In this document: positions 38,184-48,252 of the stretch, piece after piece
How positions within the stretch are numbered: position 1 is the first letter of the stretch
Layout: every line of letters begins with the position of its first letter
NCBI GenBank assembly: GCA_019918135.1
Contig: WBZZ01005638.1
Location: 82,501-146,500 of the forward strand
DNA length: 64,000 bases
Direction: 5' to 3'
Source of the DNA: Paulinella micropora
Lineage: Eukaryota > Cercozoa > Imbricatea > Euglyphida > Paulinellidae
Notes under the pieces: generated by a model
What the model was told of the DNA's origin: nothing
Seen by the model: the letters and a program-made list of their open reading frames with translations, nothing else
The model's database searches: none
Translations under genes and position numbers: made by a program

Positions 38184-39577
38184 TGGCCAAGGAAAAGGAG
38201 ATCTTTGATCCGCCTAGACCGGGCACGGTCAAGCATTTTGAAGCTCATCTCAGGAAGATTCCTGGGATGAATATCACGCATGCCTCTAGGAGGTCTATCC
38301 TGGGCCGGAAGGAGGAGTGCATTGCCCAGGAAAAGGCAGAGGAGCTACAGGCTGATGATTTCACGGAGTTTTCAGACTCCCCGATTTCGTCACATGTACG
38401 CATGGTTCCTAAGCCGGATGGGGCACTAAGGTTTTGTGTGAATTACTATCGGGCGAACAAGATCATCGAGGGTGAGCGGTATCCGCTGCCTAAGATCGAT
38501 GACTGTATGCGCAAGTTAAAACACGCAAAATTTTACTCAGTATTGGACCTCAAAAATGGGTTCTGGCAGATCCCGCTCAGTAGGAAGAGCAGGTGGCTTA
38601 CAGCGTTTGTGGTAGGGATGACGCTATACCAATGGAAGGTATTGCCAATGGGTTTGAGGAACTCGCCGGGCATATTTCAGGCAGCAATGCAGAAGATGCT
38701 GGGGCGGCAATTTGAGGATGGAAGGGCAGGTGGGTTTATGGAGAAGTATGGGCAGAAGGCAGAGGATTACGCTTTCTGTTACATAGACGATATTATTATC
38801 TACTCCAATACCATGGAGGAACACCTAGCCCACATCCAGGATGTTTTCCGACGGGTGAGAGAGTTTGGTCTCAAGGTGAACTTGGACAAGTGCCAGTTTG
38901 CCGCCCGACAGGTTACATGCCTAGGATATGATATCTCGAATGGGACGGTAGCGATTGCGGGTAAAAAGAGGGATGCTGTGGAAGGCATTAAGCGGCCTCA
39001 GACGCGATCGGAATTATTCTCCTTCATTGCGCTTGCGCAATATTACAGTCAGTTCTTTCCGAATTGGTCGGATACGGTTAAGCCGTTAAGAGAGCTGTAC
39101 TTGAAAGGCGATATACGGGAATGGACGCCTAAACAGGAGGAGACGTTCGAGTTCATTAAGGAAATGTTGACTCGTGATCCCAAGTTCAACAAGGACTGCA
39201 TCCTGATGATGCCGGATGTTGACAAACAGTATGTGCTAGACACCGATGCGTCTAAGTACGCGGTCGGGGCGGTCTTACAGCAATACGATGATAAGGGGGT
39301 CTTACGGCCGATCATGTACTTGAGCCGAAAGCTCAATAAGGCAGAACAAAACTACTGTACAAGGCAGAGGGAGGCCTTGGCGGTGGTTTGGTCGTTTATA
39401 AGACTCAGGGAATACTTATGGGGGTCACGGGATATCGTGGTAAGAACGGACCACCAGAATCTTATGTGGTTGATGACGAACGATTGCACAGGCAGGTTGG
39501 CCAGGTGGCAAGCCTTGCTGTCGTGTTATGACTTCACCGTCAAGTACATTCCCGGCAAAGAAGAATATTGTGGCTGA
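38129..39577 (+). CDS. pol: Gypsy reverse transcriptase and RNase H
   Basis: RT motifs in order: FSVLDLKNGFWQIPL (catalytic Asp), LPMGLRNSPGIFQ, and FCYIDDIIIYS (the Y-x-D-D box). RNase H follows with VLDTDASKYAVGAV, QREALAVVW and RTDHQNLMWL. The active-site acidic residues are present. The frame ends at 39577, just before the integrase frame continues in a different phase (overlap 39528-39577), which suggests one base gained in the GAAGAA stretch near 39560, or a programmed shift. Confidence 0.88.
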   Translation: MRADWKGNKEDLKCLQDVMAKEKEIFDPPRPGTVKHFEAHLRKIPGMNITHASRRSILGRKEECIAQEKAEELQADDFTEFSDSPISSHVRMVPKPDGALRFCVNYYRANKIIEGERYPLPKIDDCMRKLKHAKFYSVLDLKNGFWQIPLSRKSRWLTAFVVGMTLYQWKVLPMGLRNSPGIFQAAMQKMLGRQFEDGRAGGFMEKYGQKAEDYAFCYIDDIIIYSNTMEEHLAHIQDVFRRVREFGLKVNLDKCQFAARQVTCLGYDISNGTVAIAGKKRDAVEGIKRPQTRSELFSFIALAQYYSQFFPNWSDTVKPLRELYLKGDIREWTPKQEETFEFIKEMLTRDPKFNKDCILMMPDVDKQYVLDTDASKYAVGAVLQQYDDKGVLRPIMYLSRKLNKAEQNYCTRQREALAVVWSFIRLREYLWGSRDIVVRTDHQNLMWLMTNDCTGRLARWQALLSCYDFTVKYIPGKEEYCG

Positions 39578-41171
39578 CTCTTTGTCAAGGGTCAATTACT
39601 CAACACCGTCCGCATGTCTGGCTGCGATGCAGCAGATGGACGAGTTCGAGGATTTGGCGTTGAGGAAGAATCAAAAGGATATCTTGCCGGCGAACATGAT
39701 CTTCTATGCCAATAAGGCTCACCCAGGCTCTAGTCGGAAGGAGTCTGGGGTGATGGAGGCAAGGAAGGGGGAATATAAGAGGGTCATGTTGTCTCAGTTG
39801 GAACGGGAGGTTGGCCAAGCGGAGTGTTGTACGGAACACTTTGCGGAGGAGGCTGTGCAACACCTGAGGGAATATGAGGCTGAGAAAGCCGCTATTCTGG
39901 ATGAGGATAAGGTGGAGCATGAGTGCTACTGTTGCCTGGGGCACGCGGCACCGGCCGTCCGAACCTACGTGGAAGACCCGGGCGGGGAGACGGCTCCAGA
40001 GCCGGAGGTGACCTCAATGGAGCCGGGGAAGGCTATGGAGAGGTCGGAGCCGGACTCCAGACCTCAAGTGGGAATCCAGGTAGAGGACGGTACAGTGCGT
40101 ATCGCGTCCGTGGAGGCCTGGAGACAGTGCCAGAGGGTCGATGGGGAGTACAAGGACTTGATCCGGTACTTCATGGCAAAGGACGAGCTGTTGCTGACGG
40201 AGAGAATCCGAACACAGCTTAATAAGACTCTGGCATGGCGGGATGGTCTCCTGTGGTATATGGGCAAAAACGCGGAGACGGCCAAGAACCCGGAAAAGTG
40301 TGTTTTATGGGTCCCAGCTAAACTGAGACAGATGATCTACGTAGCGTCGCACGTGATCCCGTTGGTTAATCACCCGGGGGTGCAAAGGACGCAGTGGATT
40401 ATCAAACAGAGGTTCTGCTGGGAAGGAATGGATAAGTTCGTTAAGGAAAGGGTCAAGGGCTGCACGACCTGTCAGATGAACAAACGGCACCCAGTGGAAG
40501 GGAAAATCCCGGTTGGGAAATTTACATTGCTGGAAAGGCTCTTTGAGTTCCTGCATGTGGACCACGTGGGACCGTTGCCGCCGGTGGGGCCGGCGAAGGA
40601 TAAGTTCTTGATGACGGTCATTGACAGGGCGAGCAATTACGTTTGGGCGATACCAGTGCCTGACACAACGGCGGAGACGACAGCCAGGGAGCTGATCGAT
40701 CGAGTCCTATGTGTGGTAGGGGTCCCCAAGACGATCTGCTCAGACAAGGGGCCAGCCTTTGACAACGAGCTAATGGAAAGGCTCGCGAACTTTTACGGGG
40801 TTCACTGGCAGTACGTTACACCGTACAATCCGAGGGCTAATGGCAAGATTGAGCGGGTGCATAGACCACTCAAGTCGGCTCTAAGGACCTACTGCAAGAA
40901 GAGTCAGCTCTTGTGGAGAGAGGTGGTCCCGAGCTTTGTTTTCGCTATGAACGCGATGCCATCGAAGGCTCTTGGAGCGGGGGCGGAATGTAGATCCCCA
41001 TATCAGGTGGTATACGGGCAGGAGCCAGTGATGCCCCAGCACTTGGTATATCAGGATGGGCCTGGGCTTATGATGGATGAGGATGAGCTGTGGGGGTTCG
41101 TATGCGTGTGTCCATGGAGGCCATGCAAGCGGTACGGCAAGCGAGGCTGGCGGAACAGACCCGTCAGCTGA
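39528..41171 (+). CDS. int: Gypsy integrase, N-terminal and core domains
   Basis: HHCC zinc-binding domain (HVIPLVNHPGVQRTQW, then CTTCQMNK) followed by the rve core with catalytic D in HVDHVGPL, D in SDKGPAFD and E in ANGKIERVH. A linker with EYEAEKAAILDEDK and a C-C-H cluster precedes it. Unlike copy 1, the Trp codon TGG is intact at 40806. The frame shifts by -1 at about 41095 (GGGGGTTCG) into the GPY/F module, as in copy 1. Confidence 0.88.
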   Translation: MTSPSSTFPAKKNIVADSLSRVNYSTPSACLAAMQQMDEFEDLALRKNQKDILPANMIFYANKAHPGSSRKESGVMEARKGEYKRVMLSQLEREVGQAECCTEHFAEEAVQHLREYEAEKAAILDEDKVEHECYCCLGHAAPAVRTYVEDPGGETAPEPEVTSMEPGKAMERSEPDSRPQVGIQVEDGTVRIASVEAWRQCQRVDGEYKDLIRYFMAKDELLLTERIRTQLNKTLAWRDGLLWYMGKNAETAKNPEKCVLWVPAKLRQMIYVASHVIPLVNHPGVQRTQWIIKQRFCWEGMDKFVKERVKGCTTCQMNKRHPVEGKIPVGKFTLLERLFEFLHVDHVGPLPPVGPAKDKFLMTVIDRASNYVWAIPVPDTTAETTARELIDRVLCVVGVPKTICSDKGPAFDNELMERLANFYGVHWQYVTPYNPRANGKIERVHRPLKSALRTYCKKSQLLWREVVPSFVFAMNAMPSKALGAGAECRSPYQVVYGQEPVMPQHLVYQDGPGLMMDEDELWGFVCVCPWRPCKRYGKRGWRNRPVS

Positions 41172-42285
41172 GCAAAGAACCCTTGGAACAGGACTTGTCT
41201 ATGGTAACCTATAAGCCGGGTGACATTGTCATGTTGTATTACCCACAGGTTCCGAAGGGCATATCTTCAAAGATGTTTGTCCACTGGAAGGGGCCTTATC
41301 AGGTGATGCAACAGACTGGGCCGTTTAACTATCGGATACGAGGCAGGGGGGAGAACAAGATTGTCAATGTTCGACGCCTCATCAAGTACGATCCGTTTCT
41401 CATGGAGAACGAGACGCTCCAAGAAGCGCTCGTCAGGGAAAAGGGGGAGTTTCAAGACCCTCCTAAGTTGGGAACGGATAAGGAACCCGATGGTGGGAAG
41501 CCCGGGGACCGAAAGGGCCAGGAGGGGAGGAAGGCACGGGCCCCTGAAGAGGGTGTCGGCCAGATAAGCTCCAAAGGGCCTGAGGTTGGGAAAGGGGGTC
41601 AGATACAAGTCGCAAGCCACCCACAGAGGCGGCGAAGAGGGCGGCGGATAATGATCTGATCTACTCGGAACCTGGAAGTAGGCCAGGTAAACGCGGGAGG
41701 AGGGATGTGCAGGCGGGGCCGGAGGAGCCAGTGGTGCCCTCGCGGGTGGACGTCAAGCACAAGTTATGGAAGGAGGGTAATGAGGCACTAGAAATGACAT
41801 GGGTTCTGGGTCGGTTCTATTTGGTCAGGCCCCCGACTAGGTTCGTTGCAAAGGGAGACAAGGATACTCTCTTTGTGATGAAGGTTGTGGGACTGGCAGA
41901 GGACTCGAGGAAGACTCGATCGTCAAGGAGTGCGCTCAAAAACCTTCCGCCTATGCTGCAGTTTTACCGGTCTTGGGATAAGGATACGGTTGACAACCGG
42001 ATGTACCGCGAGTATGTCCCGGTATGGTGGGATGCTGCAAATAGGGAGGTATGGGATGCCAAAATTGATCCAGCCACACGGAAGGGTGACAGGGATCACG
42101 AGGCATGGACCATATCAGCGTGGCCGAGGGGAGTGCTTGATTGCCCCTTCGAGTTGCACGACGGGCACATTCCACAGAAGGTTTGGGACTTGCTCAAGCA
42201 AAGCGGGCTTGACTTAAGGCTAATCGGGGGTGCACATGCAACGGAAACGGTGCGGGGGAAGAAGCATCCGAGCCTAAAGGGATAA
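41090..42285 (+). pseudogene. Gypsy integrase C-terminal region with frameshift
   Basis: Same GPY/F-type region as copy 1 (KGPYQVMQQTGPFNYR near 41290-41335), with the Gly/Lys-rich linker and Trp-rich tail. A one-base loss in the A/G run near 41590, compared with copy 1, splits it into 41090-41659 and 41707-42285. Confidence 0.8.
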
Positions 42286-42499
42286 GGGGCATCCGGGATG
42301 CAACTTAAAAAAAAAGAAGGAACGAAAAAGCGGGTCGGAGGGCAGTTGGGCACACGTTGACCATAGTGTGTGGGATAAACAGTACTGAGGGTCCTACTCA
42401 ACTTTAAAACTTTACGGGCACAGTACAAGGGAACTCGGCGAAAAGGCCATCGTCGTTTTAAGGGTTGAACTTTGGGGTTCGGTCAATTCGGACTTCAGG
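42286..42499 (+). other. Truncated 3' UTR of copy 2
   Basis: Follows copy 1 (3549-3787) closely up to GGACTTCAGGGC, then changes to GC-rich unrelated DNA. This marks the junction. Confidence 0.85.
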
Positions 42500-43349
42500 G
42501 CGCCGGACGCCTGCGCCGCCGGCACGCACAACTGCCAGGGCAGCTGCAAGACGGTGCTGGGGAGTGGCGGGCGGTACTGCACGTGCCCGCCGGGCTTCGG
42601 CCCTCACGCCCGCCACCGGCGCCTGCACGGACCTGGACGAATGCGCCGTGCGCACCCACCGCTGCGGGGCCAACACGGTCTGCAACAACACGCAGGGGGG
42701 CTACGAGTGCGTCTGCCTGCCCGGAACACGCCCGTCCGCCGACGTGCGCAGCCTGTTCCCTGCGCCGCGCTGGAGCGGCAGCGACGGCTCACTGCGGCAG
42801 CACGGCTGGGTCCTGAGCGCGCGGAGCCAGGCGGATGGCGAAGCCTGGCGAGCGTTCGACGGAGTCGACTACACGCAGTGGAGATTGCTGCCCAAAGTCT
42901 ACAGCAGTGGCTTCTACGGAGGGGGAACCTACATCGACACGTCGTCTACTCTCACTACCGTCGGCGCGCTACCAGGGGAGTACCTCCAACTAGGCAACAC
43001 GCGCGGCAGGTTCCGCATAGCCTGGCTACGTGCGTATTTCAGGACAGACCCCAACGGAGAGGCCGCCCCCCGCAAGGTGGTGCTCGTGGGCAGCACGACG
43101 GGTGAGCCCGGCAGTTGGGTCTCCTTCTGGACGACCGACAGCTTCCTGAGGAAGACGGCTGATAATATCGCCATTTGGTACAACGAGTTTACTGTGCCCG
43201 ACAACCAGAGCTTCTACAACTACTACCGCTTCGTGGTCGTGTCGACTTACAGATCCTACCCCGAGGCCGTGGACGACCCGCCTAGCTTCTATGAAGTGTC
43301 GCTCCAGTTAGAGTGGCAGAGCGGCGCCAGGCTGGTCTGTGCAGTGTAG
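42500..43349 (+). pseudogene. EGF-like plus discoidin-like protein, 5' truncated and frameshifted
   Basis: The first EGF-like module (CAAGTHNCQGSCKTV, then CTCPPGF; about 42507-42600) is in one frame. A second, calcium-binding EGF module (DLDECAVRTHRCGANTVC, then CVCLPG; about 42636-42725) is in the next frame, so a frameshift lies near 42600. A roughly 190-residue region follows that resembles an F5/8 type C (discoidin) domain: WRAFDGVDYTQW, YLQLGNT, FRIAWLRAYFR, RKVVLVGST, NYYRFVVVSTYR. Such extracellular modules usually bind glycans or lipids. The 5' end is cut at the retrotransposon junction, so no signal peptide is visible. An AATAAA lies about 70 bp past the stop. Confidence 0.7.
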
Positions 43350-43612
43350 CCGGGGCCGAGGCAGTGGGGAGGCGGGGGGGGGGGGGGGTGCATGCGGCGT
43401 GGGCAGTCAGGCGGCGGAAATAAAAAAGTAAGTCCTGTTTGGCAGCTCTCGTTTAATACTAGTAAGACCGGACAAGAACCCTGCCGGGCGCGGTCGCGGT
43501 CCCGGGGGAAGGGGTAGGGGCCTGTCCAAAAAAAAGCAACAACTGCGCCCTCCCCCCCCCCCCCCCCCCGCTGAGTGTTGTAGCCCGGTCCCGGCGGGCC
43601 CGTAGCTGCTAG
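43350..43612. other. Convergent spacer with poly-G and poly-C runs
   Basis: Holds a G run near 43375-43388, AATAAA near 43421 and a C run near 43551-43569, between two converging genes. No gene seen. Confidence 0.7.
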
Positions 43613-45039
43613 CTAGATGTTACAGGCCTCTCCCAACCGCAGGCTCACGCGCGTGCGGTCGGCGATGTCCCGGCAGCCCGACCCCGCCGCCAGGTTGGCC
43701 AGGTCCCATCGCGACAGGTCCTGGCGCAGCGACGAAGCGCCGAAAAACAGTCTTTGCATAGTGACGACGCCGCTCACGTTCCAGGCGGCCAGGCTGCGGT
43801 TGAAGGACCGCGCGCCCTCGAACATGGAGCTCAGGTCCAGGTCAGCGGGGCCCAGGCGCCAGGACGCCAGGTCCGAGTCGAACCTGCTGGCGCCACGGAA
43901 GGTCCCGGCGAAGGAAGTGACCGAGCTGACGTCCCAAGCGCTGAGGGAGCTGTTGAAGAGTGTCGCGCCCTCGAAGGACCTGGCCAACGACCGGAGGGGG
44001 CCGTGCGGGCTGGGAGGTGGCGGGGTCGGCGGCAGGCTCAGTAGAGAGGAGGCCCCCCGGAAGTGCTCCCCTAGGGTAGGGTGCAGGCTGACGGGGCCCC
44101 ACTGGTGGATGCGCAACAGGCCCGCCGCGAGTATGGGGTCGGTGTGGGCCAGGGACCAGCCCGGCGCGGCCTCCGAGGTGATCCGAATGTCGTACACGCC
44201 ACGCTGCGAGTAGTTGTGAGCGCAGGGCACAAAGGGTATATAGCAGCACGAGGTTTGGTTGTCCCCCCAGTCGACCTCGAGCCCTCGTCCGTATAGTTGG
44301 TCGGCGCCTGGGCCAAGCGCCGGCGGACCGTCCCCGGGGCCGGGGGCTCGAACGGCAGCACGAGTGGCACCGAGGTGTCATTGATAAACCACTCGATGTT
44401 GCCGACCAGGGCCGCGGTCCCGTTGCTCGCCCCGCCGGCCGGGGCGGTGCTCGTGGTGGCGGCCGCAGGGCTCGTGGTCCCACCGCCGCCGGCCGGCGCG
44501 GTGCTCGTGGTCGTCGTCGCCCCATCCCCGCCGCCCGCCGGCGCGGTGCTCGTGGTCGTCGTCGCCCCACCGCCGCCGCCCGCCGGCGCGGTGCTCGTGG
44601 TCGTCGTCGCCCCACCCCCGCCGCCCGCCGGCGCGGTGCTCGCGGTCGTCGTTGCCCCACCCCCGCCGCCCGCCGGCGCGGTGCTCGTGGTCGTCGTCGC
44701 CCCACCCCCGCCGCCCGCCGGCGCGGTGCTCGCGGTCGTCGTCGCCCCACCCCCGCCGCCCGCCGGCGCGGTGCTCGTGGTCGTCGTCGCCCCACCCCCG
44801 CCGCCCGCCGGCGCGGTGCTCGTGGTCGTCGTCGCCCCACCGCCGCCGCCCGCCGGCGCGGTGCTAGTGGTCCCATTGCCCGCCCCAGCCGGCGACGGGG
44901 TGCTAGTGAGGCCGGGCTCTGGGGCTGGCAGCCGCTGGCCCCGCTCGAAGCCGCTCGTGCTTAGCCACAGGCACAGTGGGAGGGCTGAAGCAGGGACAGG
45001 CTCCAGCAGGATTAACACACACAGGACAGTGCTCCACAT
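43613..45039 (-). pseudogene. Secreted DUF285/BspA-like repeat protein, frameshifted
   Basis: A signal peptide begins at 45039 (MWSTVLCVLILLEPVPASA). A Thr/Ala/Gly mucin-like tract follows, made of 15-residue repeats (44440-44876), then a globular part. A frameshift near 44270 is needed to continue into VDWGDN...GVYDIRIT, a PKD-like/BspA start, and then three or four DUF285-type repeats (SLSAWDVSSVTSFAGTF; DLSSMFEGARSFNRSLAAW; LFFGASSLRQDLSRWD). Proteins of this type are surface-exposed and adhesive. The frame break may be decay or a sequencing indel in GC-rich DNA. Confidence 0.7.
44440..44876. repeat. 45-bp minisatellite
   Basis: About nine tandem 45-bp units of GC-rich sequence encoding (STAPAGGGGGATTTT)n on the minus strand. 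Units differ by few bases. The other five frames are also open, giving artefactual Arg/Pro-rich and Ala/Val-rich proteins. Confidence 0.92.
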
Positions 45040-45535
45040 GCTAGCTCGTCGCGGTACTGGTTGCTCTGCAAAGGGCCTCCGCGAAGCGACGGGTGATAAG
45101 GAAGGTGGTACGTGTCCTTTCCTATTCACACGACGGCCGTACAGCTCCTGTGCATGGCTGGGAGCGGGCGAGGGAGGGGGAGCGGGCGAGGGAGGGGGAG
45201 GAGGGGAGAAGCCGGTCGTCTGCGGGAAAGGGGGAGACGGGGAGGGGGGGTGGTAGGCAGAGGGGAAAGGGCAGGGTCCGCTCCGTGCGCCGCCCCTTCT
45301 TCCTCCCCTTCTTCCCCCGGCCAGAGCCAAAAGAAGAGTGCGCTTAGGGGGATTTTCTCTCCTCTCCCCCCCTCCCGCTGGATGCGCCTGCCCCCCCGTC
45401 CGCTCCGTTCTGGTCCAAGAGGAAAGGAAGAGATAACACGGCAGGCAGGCGGGGCTCTCTACAGCAAGACGCGGGGCCTCAGCACGCAGCGAACAGGAAA
45501 ACGCCTTCTCTCCTTTTCCCGGGCCTTTTCTTGCC
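45040..45535. other. Divergent spacer
   Basis: Purine-rich (GAGGGGGAG)-like repeats near 45165-45250 and pyrimidine-rich DNA up to the next start. It probably holds promoters for the divergent genes. No gene supported, although a minus-strand frame runs through it. Confidence 0.6.
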
Positions 45536-47605
45536 ATGTCCATGGACGACTTCGCTGACACGTGGCAAGGTGCAAAGGACAGTTTGAACGGGCTTATGAA
45601 CACTAAGCAAGACATGATAGAACTTGTGACAAAGGCTTGGGCCAAAAGAGATGTCTCTAGGCAGCATAACCTATGTCTCGAACTCTACGTGGATGAGCCT
45701 GTTGGCTGTGTTAGAATACGGGATTTTCTGACGGGCTTGGTTCTCTCTCAAGAGCTCCAGTCGCTGTGGCCTTGCATGCGCACTGTCACAATTAAGAATC
45801 ACCGGAAGCGGGCGCTCGTACTGCCGGCTCAACTCCTGGCCTTGCTCGCCGGGGCTACCCAGGTGAAGCTAGAGAATATCCATTTCGAGTATGATTGGAA
45901 CAGAGAACTCACTCTTACTCTACAGTTGGTAACGGACTTCTCCTTCGCCAGAGTGACCATGCCACAGCAGACTGGCTCGCCGAGAAGGAGGTTCACTCTA
46001 ATCTTTCCTACAATACCACACAAATTCGAGCTGACTGGCTGCGACTGTATCCACGAGGTCAGCAGCCGCGAGGGTAGACAATCGCCACAGGAAAAGAACT
46101 CTCAGGTCCGTATCGCGAGGAACTCTGCGCTAGAGGAGGTCCACCTCGCCGGGGCAAGGGCTTGGTACGAAGCCGTGACCGTGTTGGATTGTCAGGCATT
46201 AACGAGCCTGGTCTTACCTCCAGCCAAGGCCGTTGTGGTGGCTGATTGTCGGAGGCTACAGACGCTGGTAGTACAGGCGCCAGAGGAGGCAGGAACACTC
46301 CCCGAGTATCATTATGGGCTCCAGTTGGAAAAAGATCTGCCGGAGCTAAAGAGCGTGGCTGGCCCCTGGACCGACCGCCTGAGGCTTGACATCTCACAAG
46401 CTGTTGTGTCCTTGCAAGTACAGGGTTTTCGTGACATCACAGTCCGGACGCATTCTGCTCTCCTCCAGGGTGCATTATTACGCCTGGACTGGTCAGCAAA
46501 CGACTTACCCGCCTGGTTTCGGCGCTGGCTGAACTATGACGCCAGAAAGCTCACTATCGACGTCGAAGACCATGGCCTAGCAGTCGCCCTGATCGAACGT
46601 TCCCCGCCGGACGGGCCGGCCGCCGTGCCTACGGAGCTCCCAGCAGGTGGAACCGGCCAGCAGGTACTGGAGAAGCTGCAGGACGTGTACCCTGCGTGGT
46701 TGTCGTTGCAAGTCGAGCGTCGGCTCTTTGCGGGCGCTCCGTGCTGGCCAGGCCTGTTCTTGTTGGAGCTGCAGCGCCTGTACGGAATAACTCTGCCCCG
46801 TGGGCAGAACCGAGCCGCGGACGAGCCACCCCTTTCCGCCGCGCTGACAGCTCTGCTTAGCCTGCCTACGCATTACACTGTGCTCCAACCGTCCGGGTCG
46901 CTGCACCTGCGCGCTCGGCTGCGCCTGCTCTGCGCACAGGGCGTCCTGACCAGCCGGCAGCGGGTGGCGCTAGAACAAGAGGGGCTGCCGTATCCATGCG
47001 GGCTGCAGTTTTCGTGGATCGGTGCAGATCTGCTGGCTGGCGTGCAAGAGGCAGTAGAAAACACAGGCCTGCTCCGCCTAGCCTGCGCTGAGCTACGGCA
47101 GCGACTGACTCAATACCACTGCCCCGAGCCTAACTCCGAGCTTCAACGGCTCGCGGCTGGGCTGAATCCGGGCACCCTCGAGAACCTGGTCCAGGCTGAG
47201 TACCGCGGCGGGCGCGGCCAGCTGCTAGCCTTCCGGCGGGCGGGGGCCTGGCTGTTGGCCGCGGCCTTCGCGCCAACGGGACTGGAGCCGGCCGCCGGGT
47301 GGCACAGGGGGGTGCTCCAGCTGCTAGCGAAGAGGTTCCGGGAGACGCCCGGCTGGAAGGAACTGCCTGACGTTAAGGACGATCCGGGCACAGACCTAAG
47401 TGTCTGGGGGCGGAGGTACACTGCCCCGGCTAAGGTACCGGCGGAAGTAGAACCAGCCCTGCTTTGCTGCCTCGAGACTCTGTGGCCCCTCGGCCATGGC
47501 GCCGACACTCGGTGGCCTGTGGAAGATGACGCTGAAGCGGTCCGGCAGCTCGCGAGCAAAGCGATCACCGAGCACGAACAGAAGTGGGCACCAGAGCCAC
47601 GCTAA
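45536..47605 (+). CDS. Hypothetical 689-residue protein, LRR-like middle
   Basis: Starts ATG at 45536 (a second ATG is two codons on). The N-terminal 60 residues are helical. The middle (about 80-330) alternates short hydrophobic strands with Leu/Val spacing, for example LTSLVLPPAKAVVVADCRRL, in a way that suggests divergent leucine-rich repeats. The C-terminal 300 residues are Leu/Ala-rich and helical. An F-box is not clear. No signal peptide, membrane segment or catalytic motif is seen. The uninterrupted 2.07-kb frame argues for a real gene. Function unknown. Confidence 0.75.
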   Translation: MSMDDFADTWQGAKDSLNGLMNTKQDMIELVTKAWAKRDVSRQHNLCLELYVDEPVGCVRIRDFLTGLVLSQELQSLWPCMRTVTIKNHRKRALVLPAQLLALLAGATQVKLENIHFEYDWNRELTLTLQLVTDFSFARVTMPQQTGSPRRRFTLIFPTIPHKFELTGCDCIHEVSSREGRQSPQEKNSQVRIARNSALEEVHLAGARAWYEAVTVLDCQALTSLVLPPAKAVVVADCRRLQTLVVQAPEEAGTLPEYHYGLQLEKDLPELKSVAGPWTDRLRLDISQAVVSLQVQGFRDITVRTHSALLQGALLRLDWSANDLPAWFRRWLNYDARKLTIDVEDHGLAVALIERSPPDGPAAVPTELPAGGTGQQVLEKLQDVYPAWLSLQVERRLFAGAPCWPGLFLLELQRLYGITLPRGQNRAADEPPLSAALTALLSLPTHYTVLQPSGSLHLRARLRLLCAQGVLTSRQRVALEQEGLPYPCGLQFSWIGADLLAGVQEAVENTGLLRLACAELRQRLTQYHCPEPNSELQRLAAGLNPGTLENLVQAEYRGGRGQLLAFRRAGAWLLAAAFAPTGLEPAAGWHRGVLQLLAKRFRETPGWKELPDVKDDPGTDLSVWGRRYTAPAKVPAEVEPALLCCLETLWPLGHGADTRWPVEDDAEAVRQLASKAITEHEQKWAPEPR

Positions 47606-47670
47606 GGTAGTGCAGCCTCGGCACGGAGCTCGCTTCCCGGGCATCGGTCGGCAAACACTGGGAAGGAGAG

Positions 47671-47711
<41 letters not shown>

Positions 47712-48252
47712 AAGAAAGAAAAAGTCGTCTAGTCTCGCGAATAGCTTTTTAATAAGTTCCTGGCTAAAAACGCTGCGCATAGTCGGGTGTCTGTTCTTGA
47801 GAAATGTGGATTCTGTGCATGTCCAGGGTCATTTCGCAGACATTCGTGTGCTGTGTACCATTCTGTGTGTATGATTGTGTGTGATTGCGTGTGTGTATGA
47901 TTGTGTGTGATTGTGTGTGTGTATGATTGCGTGTACCGTTCTGTGCGTGTGTGTGTATCGTCGTGTGTATCGTCGTGTACCGTTCTGTGATTGTGTGTGT
48001 ATCGTCATGTGTATCGTCGTGTGATTGCGTGATTGCGTGTACCGTCGTGTATCGTTATGTGGACGTGTGTGGAATGCTTTCCGGCAGGCATTTTTTTTGT
48101 AGACGTTTTTGTGTATCGTTCCGTGTGCACGAATTCCTGTTGGTGAGAAAAGAAAAGATAGTCCCCGTCCAAACCTGACCTTTGTGCTATCTTCTTCCAG
48201 TGTTTTTTGTTTCGTTTGTTGTTGTTCCGATGTTTGAACACTAGCAAAAGAC
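47606..48252. other. Low-complexity spacer
   Basis: (GA)n at about 47675-47712, then TGTGTG/ATCGTCGTGT-type simple repeats from about 47870 to 48065. The frames through it are repeat artefacts. Confidence 0.8.

Larger units (their letters stand above)
32537..42499 (+). mobile_element. Ty3/Gypsy retrotransposon copy 2, lacking 3' LTR
   Basis: 5' LTR, gag, protease-like region, RT, RNase H and integrase appear in the Ty3/Gypsy order (integrase after RNase H). The element follows copy 1 closely until 42499 and then stops inside its 3' UTR, without polypurine tract or 3' LTR, where GC-rich DNA begins. Pol is split over several frames: gag, protease region, RT, INT and the INT C-terminus each change frame. 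One of these shifts is shared with copy 1; others look like decay or sequencing error. Confidence 0.92.

Noticed and set aside
43842-44876. Arg/Pro-rich 344-codon and other frames across the minisatellite
   Set aside because: Shadow frames of the 45-bp repeat; only the minus frame with a signal peptide and domains after it is credible.
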